Assembly: GCF_003609635.1 (NCBI RefSeq)
Contig: NZ_MCIA01000035.1
Location: 124,001-188,000 of the forward strand
Length of the DNA: 64,000 nt
Direction: 5' to 3'
Origin: Lacrimispora algidixylanolytica
GTDB lineage: Bacteria > Bacillota > Clostridia > Lachnospirales > Lachnospiraceae
In this document: positions 36,876 through 45,848 of the stretch, one piece after another
Numbering within the stretch: position 1 is the first letter of the stretch
Layout: each line of letters starts with the position of its first letter
Notes under the pieces: generated by a model
What the model saw: the letters and a program-made list of their open reading frames with translations, nothing else
Databases searched by the model: none
What the model was told of the DNA's origin: nothing
Position numbers and translations under genes: made by a program

Positions 36876-37592
36876 ATGTTTTTCGGAGGAATGATGGGAT
36901 ACTATTATGATCCCACCCTGATTCTTGTAATCATTGGAGCTGTGATATCAATGATTGCATCGGCCAGAGTAAACAGCACTTATAATAAATATTCAAAAGT
37001 AAGAAGTATGTCGGGGATGACTGGAGCAGAGGCCGCCAAACGTCTTTTAAATTCCCAGGGATTATATGATATACAAGTTCGTCCGGTGAGTGGTCAGCTT
37101 ACGGATCATTACGATCCAAGGTCAAAGACAGTGAATTTATCGGATTCTGTCTATGATTCCACTTCAGTTGCAGCGATTGGTGTGGCAGCACACGAGTGCG
37201 GTCATGCCATGCAGGATAATGTGGGATATATTCCTTTAAAGCTTCGAGGAGCCATTGTCCCAGTTGCAAATATTGGATCTCAGGCAGCATTTCCAATTAT
37301 ACTCTTAGGATTTTTTATTGGAGGAGCTGGTTCCCCTTTGGTAAACATTGGATTAATCTTTTTTTCCATAGCTGTTATGTTTCAGCTCGTTACACTTCCT
37401 GTGGAGTTTAATGCATCAAGTAGAGCGATTCGCCTTCTTGGGGAGGTTGGTATTTTGGGAAGTGAAGAACTTGGACACACCAAAAAAGTTTTAGGAGCGG
37501 CAGCACTTACTTATGTAGCTGCTTTGGCTGCAACTGTGTTACAGCTAGCAAGATTAGTATTTTTATTTGGAGGAAGAAGGCAAGATGACTAA
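36876..37592 (+). CDS. Zinc metallopeptidase, YugP family (PF04298)
   Basis: This 238-aa membrane protein has an N-terminal segment (about 8-28), the zinc motif AAHECGHAMQ with GYIPLKLRGAIVPVANIGS after it, and two or three further membrane segments. PVEFNASSRAIRLL is a second conserved stretch. The biological substrate is not established. The ATG at 36876 lies 9 bp after AAGGAG at 36861-36866; a TTG at 36870 would be too close. Its last 8 bp overlap rsmB. The position between fmt and rsmB is common in Firmicutes. Confidence 0.88.
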   Translation: MFFGGMMGYYYDPTLILVIIGAVISMIASARVNSTYNKYSKVRSMSGMTGAEAAKRLLNSQGLYDIQVRPVSGQLTDHYDPRSKTVNLSDSVYDSTSVAAIGVAAHECGHAMQDNVGYIPLKLRGAIVPVANIGSQAAFPIILLGFFIGGAGSPLVNIGLIFFSIAVMFQLVTLPVEFNASSRAIRLLGEVGILGSEELGHTKKVLGAAALTYVAALAATVLQLARLVFLFGGRRQDD

Positions 37593-38913
37593 AGAAACAG
37601 ATAGCAGGGAGATTGCATTAGATATCCTGATGGAAATACTGGAAAAGTCAGGATACAGCCATGTTATTCTGCGTCAGGCATTAAATAAATATCAATTTTT
37701 GGAAAAATCGGAGCGGGCTTTTATTTCAAGGCTGGTAGAAGGAACTTTGGAATACCTGCTCCAGATTGATTATGTGATTGACTCTTTTTCCAGCACAAAA
37801 GTTAAGAAGATGAAACCGGTCATCCGTACTATTTTACGCTTATCCGTCTATCAGCTTTTGTATATGGACCGGGTACCAGATTCAGCCGTTTGCAACGAAG
37901 CCGTTAAGCTTGCCGTAAAAAGGAAGTTTACTGGCTTAAAAGGCTTTGTCAACGGAGTTCTCCGTAATATATCCAGAAACAAAGAAACGCTTACCTGGCC
38001 AAATACCTCAATTCAATATTCTATGCCAGAATGGATTGTATCCATGTGGGAAAAAGAATATGGAAAAGATATTTCAGCAACGATGATGGAATCCTTTTTA
38101 AAGAACAAGAAAACTACAGTTCGCTGTAATTATGCCAATGGAACCAAGGAAGAAATCTTAAAAAGCCTTGAGGAACAAGGGGTTATGGTAACCGAATCTG
38201 GAATTTTTGAGGGCGTACTCTATCTGGATAAGTACGATTATTTAGACAGTCTGGAAGCATTCCGCAAAGGATTGATCCAGGTCCAGGATTTAAGCTCTGT
38301 ATTCGTAGGAGAAGCTGCCGATCCCAAACCAGAAGATTACGTTATTGATGTTTGTGGCGCCCCAGGAGGAAAGAGCATTCATATCGCAGATAAGCTGCGT
38401 GGAACAGGTCTTGTAGAGGTTCGTGATCTAAATACTTATAAAGTGGAGATGATACAGCAAAACATCGACCGATGTGGATTTTCAAATATAAGGACAAAAG
38501 TTCAGGATGCATTGGTTTTGGATCAGGAATCCATAGAAAAGGCAGATATTGTAATCGCAGACCTGCCATGTTCTGGACTAGGAATTATGGGAAGAAAACC
38601 GGATATCAAATATCGGTTAAAGCCGGAAGATCTAACCGCTCTCACATCTCTTCAAAGAGACATACTTACGACGGTCCAGTCCTATGTAAAGCCAGGCGGA
38701 ACATTAGTTTTCAGTACATGCACTGTTAATAAACAAGAGAACGAAGAGAATGCACGTTGGTTTCTAAAACAATTTCCGTTTGATCCTTTGGATCTTACTG
38801 GAAAGCTTGGAACCGAGATTACTTCTGAAACTTTAAAGCAAGGATATATTCAATTATTGCCGGGAATTCATCCCTGTGACGGGTTCTTCCTTTCGGCATT
38901 TATAAAAAGGTAA
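37585..38913 (+). CDS. rsmB: 16S rRNA (cytosine-967-C5)-methyltransferase
   Basis: This 442-aa protein has an N-terminal NusB-like RNA-binding domain (about 1-140) and a C-terminal Rossmann methyltransferase: DVCGAPGGKSIHIAD (SAM loop), ADLPCSGLG and FSTCTVNKQENE, which hold the two catalytic cysteines. It methylates C967 of 16S rRNA. The ATG at 37585 overlaps the previous gene by 8 bp; an upstream TTG at 37567 is less likely. rlmN follows after 4 bp. Confidence 0.94.
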   Translation: MTKETDSREIALDILMEILEKSGYSHVILRQALNKYQFLEKSERAFISRLVEGTLEYLLQIDYVIDSFSSTKVKKMKPVIRTILRLSVYQLLYMDRVPDSAVCNEAVKLAVKRKFTGLKGFVNGVLRNISRNKETLTWPNTSIQYSMPEWIVSMWEKEYGKDISATMMESFLKNKKTTVRCNYANGTKEEILKSLEEQGVMVTESGIFEGVLYLDKYDYLDSLEAFRKGLIQVQDLSSVFVGEAADPKPEDYVIDVCGAPGGKSIHIADKLRGTGLVEVRDLNTYKVEMIQQNIDRCGFSNIRTKVQDALVLDQESIEKADIVIADLPCSGLGIMGRKPDIKYRLKPEDLTALTSLQRDILTTVQSYVKPGGTLVFSTCTVNKQENEENARWFLKQFPFDPLDLTGKLGTEITSETLKQGYIQLLPGIHPCDGFFLSAFIKR

Positions 38914-38917
38914 AAAA

Positions 38918-39955
38918 ATGGAAAAAACAGATATAAAATCTCTGGATTTGAAGAAACTCTCCGACTATGTGGAATCAATCGGAGAGAAAGCATTTCGTGC
39001 AAAGCAGCTTTACGAATGGATGCATAAAAAACTGGCCTCCGATTTTGATGAAATGACCAATCTTCCCAAATCTCTGAAAGAAAAATTGCTGCAGTCAGCA
39101 GCATTTACATCCCTTGTGGTCGTAGATGAAAAAATATCACAAATAGACGGAACAAGAAAATATCTATTCGGCCTCTCTGATGGAAATATCATTGAAAGTG
39201 TTTTAATGAGATACAATCATGGGAATTCCGTTTGCATATCCTCTCAGGTAGGATGCCGCATGGGGTGCCGTTTTTGTGCGTCCACCCTTGATGGATTAGA
39301 ACGAAACTTAAGTGCCTCCGAAATGCTGGACCAGATTTACAGAATCCAGAAACTGACCGGAGAAAGAGTATCAAACGTAGTGGTTATGGGTTCTGGGGAA
39401 CCCATGGATAATTACGATAATTTGATTACCTTTATCCGTCTTCTTACGGATGAGAATGGTCTAAATATTAGCCAGAGAAACATTACCGTATCTACTTGTG
39501 GCATTGTGCCAGGGATAAAAAAACTAGCGGAGGAAGATCTTCAGATTACGCTAGCGCTTTCCCTTCATGCTCCAAATGATGAAGTAAGAAAGAGCCTAAT
39601 GCCCATCGCTAAGCGATATTCTCTCTCCGAAGTATTACCTGCATGTCAAGAGTATTTCGATAAAACAGGTAGAAGGCTTACGTTCGAATATAGCTTAGTA
39701 AGTGGAGTTAATGATAACCTAAAAGAAGCTGAGGCTCTTGCTACTCTTTTAAAAGGGGTCAACGGACATGTGAATTTGATTCCGGTAAATCCAATTAAAG
39801 AACGGGATTATGTACAGTCTGACCGTAAAGCAATCCTTTCTTTTAAAAATTATCTTGAAAAAAACGGAATTAATGTTACTATAAGAAGAGAAATGGGACG
39901 AGATATTAACGGTGCCTGTGGACAGCTTAGAAAGAGTTTTATTAACAAGGAATAA
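38918..39955 (+). CDS. rlmN: Dual-specificity 23S rRNA/tRNA A2-methyltransferase RlmN
   Basis: This 345-aa radical SAM enzyme has the cluster motif CRMGCRFCAS (CxxxCxxC), VVMGSGEPMDNYDN, VSTCGIVPGI and a C-terminal Cys in INGACGQLR that forms the methyl carrier adduct partner. It methylates C2 of A2503 in 23S rRNA and A37 of some tRNAs. It sits next to rsmB in a ribosome-modification group just upstream of the kinase/phosphatase pair. A weak AAAGG serves as RBS, and translational coupling to rsmB is likely. Confidence 0.95.
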   Translation: MEKTDIKSLDLKKLSDYVESIGEKAFRAKQLYEWMHKKLASDFDEMTNLPKSLKEKLLQSAAFTSLVVVDEKISQIDGTRKYLFGLSDGNIIESVLMRYNHGNSVCISSQVGCRMGCRFCASTLDGLERNLSASEMLDQIYRIQKLTGERVSNVVVMGSGEPMDNYDNLITFIRLLTDENGLNISQRNITVSTCGIVPGIKKLAEEDLQITLALSLHAPNDEVRKSLMPIAKRYSLSEVLPACQEYFDKTGRRLTFEYSLVSGVNDNLKEAEALATLLKGVNGHVNLIPVNPIKERDYVQSDRKAILSFKNYLEKNGINVTIRREMGRDINGACGQLRKSFINKE

Positions 39956-39976
39956 TGCAGAAGGGAGAATGATGCG

Positions 39977-40720
39977 ATGAGGGCTTGCGCTATGACTGAT
40001 ATTGGAAGAGTCCGTACGGCCAATCAGGATTATGTATATGCCTCAACCAATTCGGTTGGGATGCTACCCAACCTTTTTTTGGTTGCAGACGGTATGGGCG
40101 GTCATAAGGCTGGGGATTATGCTTCCAGATATATTTCAGAGCATCTGGTGGAGCATTTAAAGCAGGCCGGTAATTCTGAAATTATACCCCTTCTGCGTGA
40201 AGGTATAGAAAAAGTCAACAAGATGTTATATCAGGAGTCTAGAGATAGGGCAGAATTAAACGGGATGGGGACGACTCTGGTAGCTGCTGTTATTGAAGAT
40301 TCAACCATGTATGTGGCAAATGTAGGAGACAGCAGGTTGTATCAAATTCGAAATAAGTTAAAGCAGATTACAAGAGACCACTCCTATGTAGAAGAACTTG
40401 TTTCCCTTGGCCAGATGGAACGGGGAAGCAGAGATTACCGTGAAAAAAAGAATATCATTACAAGAGCGGTTGGTACAGAAGATAAGCTTGATATCGACTT
40501 TTTTGAGGTCAGCCTTGAGCCGGGAGATTATATACTTATGTGTTCTGACGGACTCAGCAACATGCTTGAGGACGCTGAGATGGAAGAAATCATATGCTCA
40601 GAACTGGAACTGGGGGAAAAGGCAGAGAAATTGATAACAGTCGCCAATGACAATGGAGGGAAGGACAACATAGGGGTTGTTCTTATTAATCCGGAAATTG
40701 GCAAGGAGGAAAGCTTATGA
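39977..40720 (+). CDS. prpC: PP2C-family Ser/Thr protein phosphatase (Stp/PrpC)
   Basis: This 247-aa PP2C phosphatase has RTANQDYVYA, VADGMGGHKAGDYAS, GTTLVAAVI, VGDSRLY, CSDGLSNML and GGKDNIGVVLI, covering the metal-binding Asp residues. It reverses phosphorylation by the PASTA kinase encoded next, with a 4-bp ATGA overlap. ATG 39977 is at the best distance from AAGGGAG; another ATG at 39972 is out of frame. Confidence 0.95.
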   Translation: MRACAMTDIGRVRTANQDYVYASTNSVGMLPNLFLVADGMGGHKAGDYASRYISEHLVEHLKQAGNSEIIPLLREGIEKVNKMLYQESRDRAELNGMGTTLVAAVIEDSTMYVANVGDSRLYQIRNKLKQITRDHSYVEELVSLGQMERGSRDYREKKNIITRAVGTEDKLDIDFFEVSLEPGDYILMCSDGLSNMLEDAEMEEIICSELELGEKAEKLITVANDNGGKDNIGVVLINPEIGKEESL

Positions 40721-42876
40721 TTCTAAGACCTGGCACATTTTTACAGGACAGATACGAGATACTGGAACAAATAGGTTCCGGCGGCATGTCATATGTGTAT
40801 AAGGCCCTGTGCCATAAATTAAACCGCCTCGTTGCTATAAAATTATTAAAGGAAGAGTTCAGTTTAGATAGTGGTTTTGTCAGTAAATTCAAGATGGAGG
40901 CACAGGCGGTAGCACGCCTTTCCCATCCCAACATTGTAAATATCTATGATGTTGTTGATGAGGGCAGTCTCCATTATATTGTAATGGAACTAATTGAAGG
41001 AATTACATTAAAAAACTATATATCTAAGAAGGGATTCCTGGACACGAAAGAAGCAATCGGAATCTCCGTACAGGTTGCACAAGGCATTGCTGCCGCTCAT
41101 GAACAAGGTATTATACACAGAGACATCAAGCCGCAGAATATTATCATAGCCAGAGATGGTAAAGTTAAGGTTACGGATTTTGGCATTGCTAGAGCGGTAT
41201 CATCCCAGACGCTCAGTGCTACAGCGGTAGGCTCTGTTCATTACATATCTCCAGAGCAGGCAAGAGGCGGATACAGTGATGTCAGAAGTGACGTATATTC
41301 ATTAGGTATCAGCATGTATGAGATGGTGGCTGGTCGGGTACCATTCCAGGGAGATAATACGGTTACCATTGCCCTGGCTCATTTAGAGACGCCAATCACA
41401 CCTCCTAGCTATTATAATGAAGATATTCCAGTTGGAATTGAAAACATTATTCTAAAAGCCACGGAAAAGAAGCCTGAATTTCGTTACGGAAGTATGCAAG
41501 AGGTTATATCTGATTTACGGCATGCCCTGGTGGACCCCAATGGTGATTTTGTTCAGCATAATCCTCAGATCGATGATTCCCAGACGGTAATCATTGGAAA
41601 ACCAGAACTAGAACAGATTCGATCTGGCAGGAAAGTCCAATCAGATGCTCCTTCCGCCGCCCATGGTGTGCGTGATAAAGATCAGAGGAAGGACCGCCAG
41701 CCAGACAGAGGTGGAAATTCCAAACAGACAGCTGCTAGAACCAGAAAAGACGATTCTGGTGAAGATATCAATCCAAAGATTGAAAAATTATTGACTGCGG
41801 CAGGTGTTGTAGTTGCAGTTATTATCGTAATCGTACTTGTTGTGGTATTTGCAAAGGTGGGTGGCTTATTTCGGTTTGGTTCCTCAAAAACGCAGGAGAC
41901 TACGGTAGAAGCTTCCACTGGTGAAACCTTAGGTGAAAAGAGTGTAAAGATGCCAGATGTTCTTGGTCTGACTACAGAAATAGCAGAACAAAAGCTTAAG
42001 GAAAATGGCGGCCTTTATATGAAAATCAGTGATTATATATTTTCAGAAACCGTTGAAGAAGGAGATATTGTCTCCCAAGACCCATCTGCTGAAGCTGTAG
42101 TTGATAAATATTCAGCTGTTTATGTGGTAGTCAGCAAAGGACCAGAACACGTTAAGATTAATCTAACCAAGTTAGGACTTGAAAAGATGGAAGCCACATC
42201 TGCAAAGTCCATATTAGAAGAAAAAAAGATTGTAGTAAAAATAGAACAAAAGAGTAACGAAAGTATTCAGAGTGGCTACGTAATAAGCTATAGCCCTACA
42301 GAAGCCAAAGAAGGGGATACTGTTACGATTGTATCGAGCAGTGGCCCTGCCCTTACGAATCCAGTAACAGTGCCAAACTTAGCTGGACAGACAAAGGAAC
42401 TGGCGGCTGAAATGTTAGCTGACGTGGGACTGATTGAAGGAACTGTTACAGAGAAGATTTCTGATACAGTATCTAGAGGAATGGTTATCACCCAGTCTGC
42501 GGTGGCAGGCACGCAGGTAGAATCCGGAACAGCCGTAAATATTGTGGTAAGTAGTGGAACCGCGCAGCAAGCCAGGTACAAATACCTTGCTTCCATTGAT
42601 AAATCCTATTCTCTCCAAAACATCATTGGGCCAGGTTCGGGAAGCACACAGTTGACCTTAAAGATTCAACTCAGACAATCAGTAAATGGTAAGGATGATA
42701 TTCGGGAACTTATGGCACCAGTCACTATGAATGGCGACCAATTGCTTCCGGTAACATTTAAAAACATAGAAGGAGCTTATGGTGTAACAAGCGGATCGGT
42801 AGAAATTGTTAATGTAGAGACGGGAGATATCATCAATTCCTACTCCATTACATTTGTTCCGGTTCCTCAATCGTAA
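40717..42876 (+). CDS. prkC: PASTA-domain Ser/Thr protein kinase (PrkC)
   Basis: This 719-aa kinase has an N-terminal catalytic domain (about 11-275) with GSGGMSYVYKA, catalytic IIHRDIKPQNII, DFGIARA, an activation loop rich in S/T (SSQTLSATAVGSVHY) and SPEQARGG. A juxtamembrane linker and one membrane segment (about 357-383) follow, then extracellular PASTA units at about 410-475, 477-546 and 549-615. The middle unit is divergent. A C-terminal domain of about 100 residues (613-719) is extra to standard PrkC. PASTA units bind wall muropeptides, so the kinase couples wall state to growth and germination. It is coupled to the phosphatase by a 4-bp overlap. Confidence 0.95.
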   Translation: MILRPGTFLQDRYEILEQIGSGGMSYVYKALCHKLNRLVAIKLLKEEFSLDSGFVSKFKMEAQAVARLSHPNIVNIYDVVDEGSLHYIVMELIEGITLKNYISKKGFLDTKEAIGISVQVAQGIAAAHEQGIIHRDIKPQNIIIARDGKVKVTDFGIARAVSSQTLSATAVGSVHYISPEQARGGYSDVRSDVYSLGISMYEMVAGRVPFQGDNTVTIALAHLETPITPPSYYNEDIPVGIENIILKATEKKPEFRYGSMQEVISDLRHALVDPNGDFVQHNPQIDDSQTVIIGKPELEQIRSGRKVQSDAPSAAHGVRDKDQRKDRQPDRGGNSKQTAARTRKDDSGEDINPKIEKLLTAAGVVVAVIIVIVLVVVFAKVGGLFRFGSSKTQETTVEASTGETLGEKSVKMPDVLGLTTEIAEQKLKENGGLYMKISDYIFSETVEEGDIVSQDPSAEAVVDKYSAVYVVVSKGPEHVKINLTKLGLEKMEATSAKSILEEKKIVVKIEQKSNESIQSGYVISYSPTEAKEGDTVTIVSSSGPALTNPVTVPNLAGQTKELAAEMLADVGLIEGTVTEKISDTVSRGMVITQSAVAGTQVESGTAVNIVVSSGTAQQARYKYLASIDKSYSLQNIIGPGSGSTQLTLKIQLRQSVNGKDDIRELMAPVTMNGDQLLPVTFKNIEGAYGVTSGSVEIVNVETGDIINSYSITFVPVPQS

Positions 42877-42886
42877 GGAATTGTAT

Positions 42887-43765
42887 ATGACGGGAAAAAT
42901 ATTAAAAGGAATCGCAGGATTTTATTATGTAATTGCAGCGGATGGGAAGCTTTATGAATGCAAAGCAAAAGGAATCTTCCGAAACAGGAATGTAAAACCA
43001 TTGGTGGGAGATAATGTGGGAATTTCGATTCTGGATGAGACAGAACAAAAAGGAAACATTGACGAGATTCTCCCTAGGAAGAATGCGCTCGTTCGTCCCT
43101 CCGTTGCCAATGTGGACCAGGCATTGGTATTGTTCTCTGTTACCCAGCCTGATCCGAATTTAAACCTTTTGGACCGCTTTCTAGTTATGATGGAGGTCCA
43201 GGAGGTTCCTGTCAATATCTGCTTTAATAAGATTGATCTTGCAGGCGATGAAAAGAGGAATGAGCTTTCTGCTATTTATGAAAAAGCAGGCTATTCAGTG
43301 TTTTTTACCAGCACCTGTGAGGAAAAAGGAATCGAAGAGATTAAAGATCTGGTTCGTGGAAAGACCACAGTTTTAGCGGGTCCCTCTGGAGTGGGTAAGT
43401 CCACACTGACCAATCTTATTTATCCTAAGGCAAAGATGGAGACAGGTACAATCAGCGAGAAGATACAAAGAGGAAAACATACAACCAGACATTCAGAGCT
43501 ATTTGGAATCGGTAGAGATACTTATATGGTGGATACCCCGGGTTTTAGTTCCATGTACATTGAAGATATGGAATGTGGGCATCTGAAAGACTATTTTCCG
43601 GAGTTTGAAGCTTGTGAAGAAGATTGTAAGTTCCTTGGCTGTATCCATATCGGAGAAAAGATTTGTGGTGTAAAAACAGCCGTGGAAGAAGGAAGAATCA
43701 GCCGTAGTCGCTATGATAATTACAGGCTGTTATATCAGGAACTGAAAGATAAAAGGAGATACTAA
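42887..43765 (+). CDS. rsgA: Ribosome small-subunit maturation GTPase RsgA
   Basis: This 292-aa protein has an OB-fold N-terminus (about 1-70) and a circularly permuted GTPase order: FNKIDL (G4) before GPSGVGKST (G1) and DTPGFSS (G3). The C-terminal zinc site is CKFLGCIHIGEKICGV (three Cys and one His). It helps release maturation factors from the 30S subunit. The ATG at 42887 follows AAGGA; the longer frame from 42854 overlaps prkC. rpe starts 2 bp after the stop. Confidence 0.95.
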   Translation: MTGKILKGIAGFYYVIAADGKLYECKAKGIFRNRNVKPLVGDNVGISILDETEQKGNIDEILPRKNALVRPSVANVDQALVLFSVTQPDPNLNLLDRFLVMMEVQEVPVNICFNKIDLAGDEKRNELSAIYEKAGYSVFFTSTCEEKGIEEIKDLVRGKTTVLAGPSGVGKSTLTNLIYPKAKMETGTISEKIQRGKHTTRHSELFGIGRDTYMVDTPGFSSMYIEDMECGHLKDYFPEFEACEEDCKFLGCIHIGEKICGVKTAVEEGRISRSRYDNYRLLYQELKDKRRY

Positions 43766-43767
43766 TT

Positions 43768-44430
43768 ATGTTAAAACTAGCCCCTTCAATATTGGCTGCA
43801 GATTTCAAAAATCTTGGCCAACAGGTATCAGACGTTTCTTTGGCAGGAGCGCAGTATATTCATTTGGATGTAATGGATGGGGCGTTTGTACCCAGTATAT
43901 CATTTGGAATGCCAGTAATAAGCAGTATTAGAAGCTGTACAGACCGGATTTTTGATGTTCATATGATGGTGGAGGAGCCAGGACGCTATGTAAGTGAGAT
44001 CAAAGTTGCAGGCGCAGATTTGATTTGTGTACATGCAGAAGCCTGCACTCATCTGGACCGTACGATAAATCAAATCAAGGAAGCTGGTTTAAAAGCAGGT
44101 GTGGCTCTTAATCCGGCGACACCATTATCGGTTCTTGACTGCATCCTATCTGAGGTCGACATGGTTCTTATTATGTCAGTAAACCCAGGCTTTGGCGGAC
44201 AGAAGTTTATTCCTTATACTCTTACTAAAATTCGTGAATTAAGAAACCTCTGTAAGGAACGAGGGCTAGATACAGACATACAGGTTGACGGAGGCGTTAC
44301 CTGCGATAATATTCGGGAACTAATTGATGCTGGTGCCAATGTTTTTGTTGCAGGTTCTGCCGTATTTAAGGGAGATGCCGTCGCAAACACCAGAGAATTT
44401 CTGAAAATATTCGAGGAATATGAAGGGTGA
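43768..44430 (+). CDS. rpe: Ribulose-phosphate 3-epimerase
   Basis: This 220-aa TIM-barrel epimerase has LAPSILAADFKNLGQQV, HLDVMDGAFVPSISFG (metal His/Asp), FDVHMMVEEP, MSVNPGFGGQKF and VDGGVTCDN. It interconverts ribulose-5-phosphate and xylulose-5-phosphate in the pentose phosphate pathway. RBS AAAGGAGA; its stop overlaps the GTG of thiN (GTGA). The rsgA-rpe-thiN order is well conserved in Firmicutes. Confidence 0.96.
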   Translation: MLKLAPSILAADFKNLGQQVSDVSLAGAQYIHLDVMDGAFVPSISFGMPVISSIRSCTDRIFDVHMMVEEPGRYVSEIKVAGADLICVHAEACTHLDRTINQIKEAGLKAGVALNPATPLSVLDCILSEVDMVLIMSVNPGFGGQKFIPYTLTKIRELRNLCKERGLDTDIQVDGGVTCDNIRELIDAGANVFVAGSAVFKGDAVANTREFLKIFEEYEG

Positions 44431-45089
44431 AAGAAGAAATCACAGGATTAATTGTTACAGGAGGCCCCATTGACCTTGTATTCGCCCAAAGGTTTATAAT
44501 GGAAAGACCTTTTGACCGTATCATTGCAGTGGATCGGGGGTTAAATGCCGTTTCTAAATTGAAATTGATACCAGATGCCATAGTTGGAGATTTTGATTCC
44601 GCGGATGAATCGGTTTTAAAGGAATTTAAAAGCAAAACTCTTGATACTACCTGGGAAATTCACAAACCGGAAAAAGATGAAACTGATACCGAGCTAGCTA
44701 TTATTACTGCCATCAGGCTAGGTTGTACAAAGCTTATCCTACTAGGTGCTACTGGTGGGCGGTTGGATCATTTTCTGGGAAATCTTCATCTTTTATATGC
44801 TAGTTTGAAACAAGGTGTGGAAGCTGCTATCGTTGATGAGAGGAACTGGATAACCGTTACAGAGAAGGAACGTGTTTTTGAAGCGGATCAAATTTTCGGG
44901 AAGTATATTTCCTTTTTACCTTTAAGCGAAGAAGTAAAAGGTATTTCCCTGACTGGATTTAAATATCCACTTCATAAAAAAGACATTACCATTGGAACCA
45001 GTCTCTGTATCAGCAATGAGCTTACTGGAGCTGCAGGAAAGATGGAATTTGATTCCGGAATCCTGATCTGTGTAGAATCTCACGATTAA
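44427..45089 (+). CDS. thiN: Thiamine pyrophosphokinase
   Basis: This 220-aa enzyme has IAVDRGLNAVSKLKLIPDAIVGDFDSADE and KDETDTELAIITAIRLG, then GATGGRLDHFLGNLHLL, the ATP/thiamine site pattern. The C-terminal beta domain carries SLTGFKYPL. It makes thiamine diphosphate from thiamine. GTG start overlapping the rpe stop by 4 bp, behind AAGGG. No TPP riboswitch is visible upstream, as expected for a gene deep in an operon. A strong hairpin follows. Confidence 0.93.
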   Translation: MKEEITGLIVTGGPIDLVFAQRFIMERPFDRIIAVDRGLNAVSKLKLIPDAIVGDFDSADESVLKEFKSKTLDTTWEIHKPEKDETDTELAIITAIRLGCTKLILLGATGGRLDHFLGNLHLLYASLKQGVEAAIVDERNWITVTEKERVFEADQIFGKYISFLPLSEEVKGISLTGFKYPLHKKDITIGTSLCISNELTGAAGKMEFDSGILICVESHD

Positions 45090-45139
45090 ATAAGCGTATT
45101 CGGATATCTAGGGATCGTGTTCCCATTTTAGTGTTTTTC

Positions 45140-45172
45140 TTAAACCAGGCCACCGATAGTGGTCTGGTTTAA
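45140..45172. other. Strong hairpin after thiN without T-tract
   Basis: A 14-bp stem (TTAAACCAGGCCAC with GTGGTCTGGTTTAA, one G-T wobble) and 5-nt loop. Neither strand has a T-run after it, so it is not a normal intrinsic terminator. The rest of this 163-bp gap shows no clear promoter. Confidence 0.5.
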
Positions 45173-45252
45173 AATGTTAAAACTGGATATTTATATCACT
45201 CCACTTGCGTGCTAAGATAGGAAACATCAAATGTAGCAAGGAAGGAGTATTT

Positions 45253-45840
45253 ATGAACAGAACCAATAACAAAATTTATAAAGTAGCGCTAACTGGTCTG
45301 TTTGCAGCTATGTCATACGTTGTATTTACATTTTTGCAATTAAAGATCACCCTTCCAGGAGGGGATGCGACAGCCATCCATCTCGGAAATGCAGTTTGTG
45401 TCCTTGGCGCATTACTGCTTGGTGGTCTCTACGGAGGTTTGGGTGGAGCGATTGGGATGACGATTGGAGATCTATTTGATCCTGTCTATATTGTTTATGC
45501 ACCGAAGACTTTTTTACTAAAATTGTGTATCGGCTTGATTACCGGATTTTTAGCACATAAAGTTGGTAAGATTGGTGAGACTTCCGATAGAAAGCATATT
45601 TTAATCTGGACGATTATAGCTGCGGTGGGAGGACTTTTATTTAATGTGATTTTTGACCCCCTCATCGGCTATTATTATAAACTTCTCATTCTTGGAAAGC
45701 CTGCGGCAGAGTTGTCTTTTGTATACAATCTAACTGCAACTTCCATTAATGCAGTAACTTCAACCATAGTATCAGTAGCTGCGTATATGCCACTTCGAAG
45801 TGCTTTGGCAAAATCAGGGTTGCTATCAAAAATTAATTAG
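45253..45840 (+). CDS. ECF transporter S component (PF07155-like), predicted vitamin B6
   Basis: This 195-aa membrane protein has about six segments. It has KVALTGLFAAMSYVVFTFLQLKI at the start and LGGLYGGLGGAIGMTIGDLFDP, typical of the substrate-binding S subunits of energy-coupling-factor importers. It needs a shared EcfAAT module encoded elsewhere. The start is ATG 45253 behind GAAGGAG at 45241-45247; the frame upstream has no RBS. A pyridoxal/pyridoxamine kinase gene follows after 8 bp, so pyridoxine or pyridoxal is the best guess for the ligand. The ligand is inferred from context only. Confidence 0.8.
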   Translation: MNRTNNKIYKVALTGLFAAMSYVVFTFLQLKITLPGGDATAIHLGNAVCVLGALLLGGLYGGLGGAIGMTIGDLFDPVYIVYAPKTFLLKLCIGLITGFLAHKVGKIGETSDRKHILIWTIIAAVGGLLFNVIFDPLIGYYYKLLILGKPAAELSFVYNLTATSINAVTSTIVSVAAYMPLRSALAKSGLLSKIN

Positions 45841-45848
45841 GAGTTTTT

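Noticed and set aside
45090-45252. Riboswitch ahead of the ECF S component
   Set aside because: The gap has one strong hairpin but nothing resembling TPP, FMN, cobalamin or other vitamin riboswitch cores.
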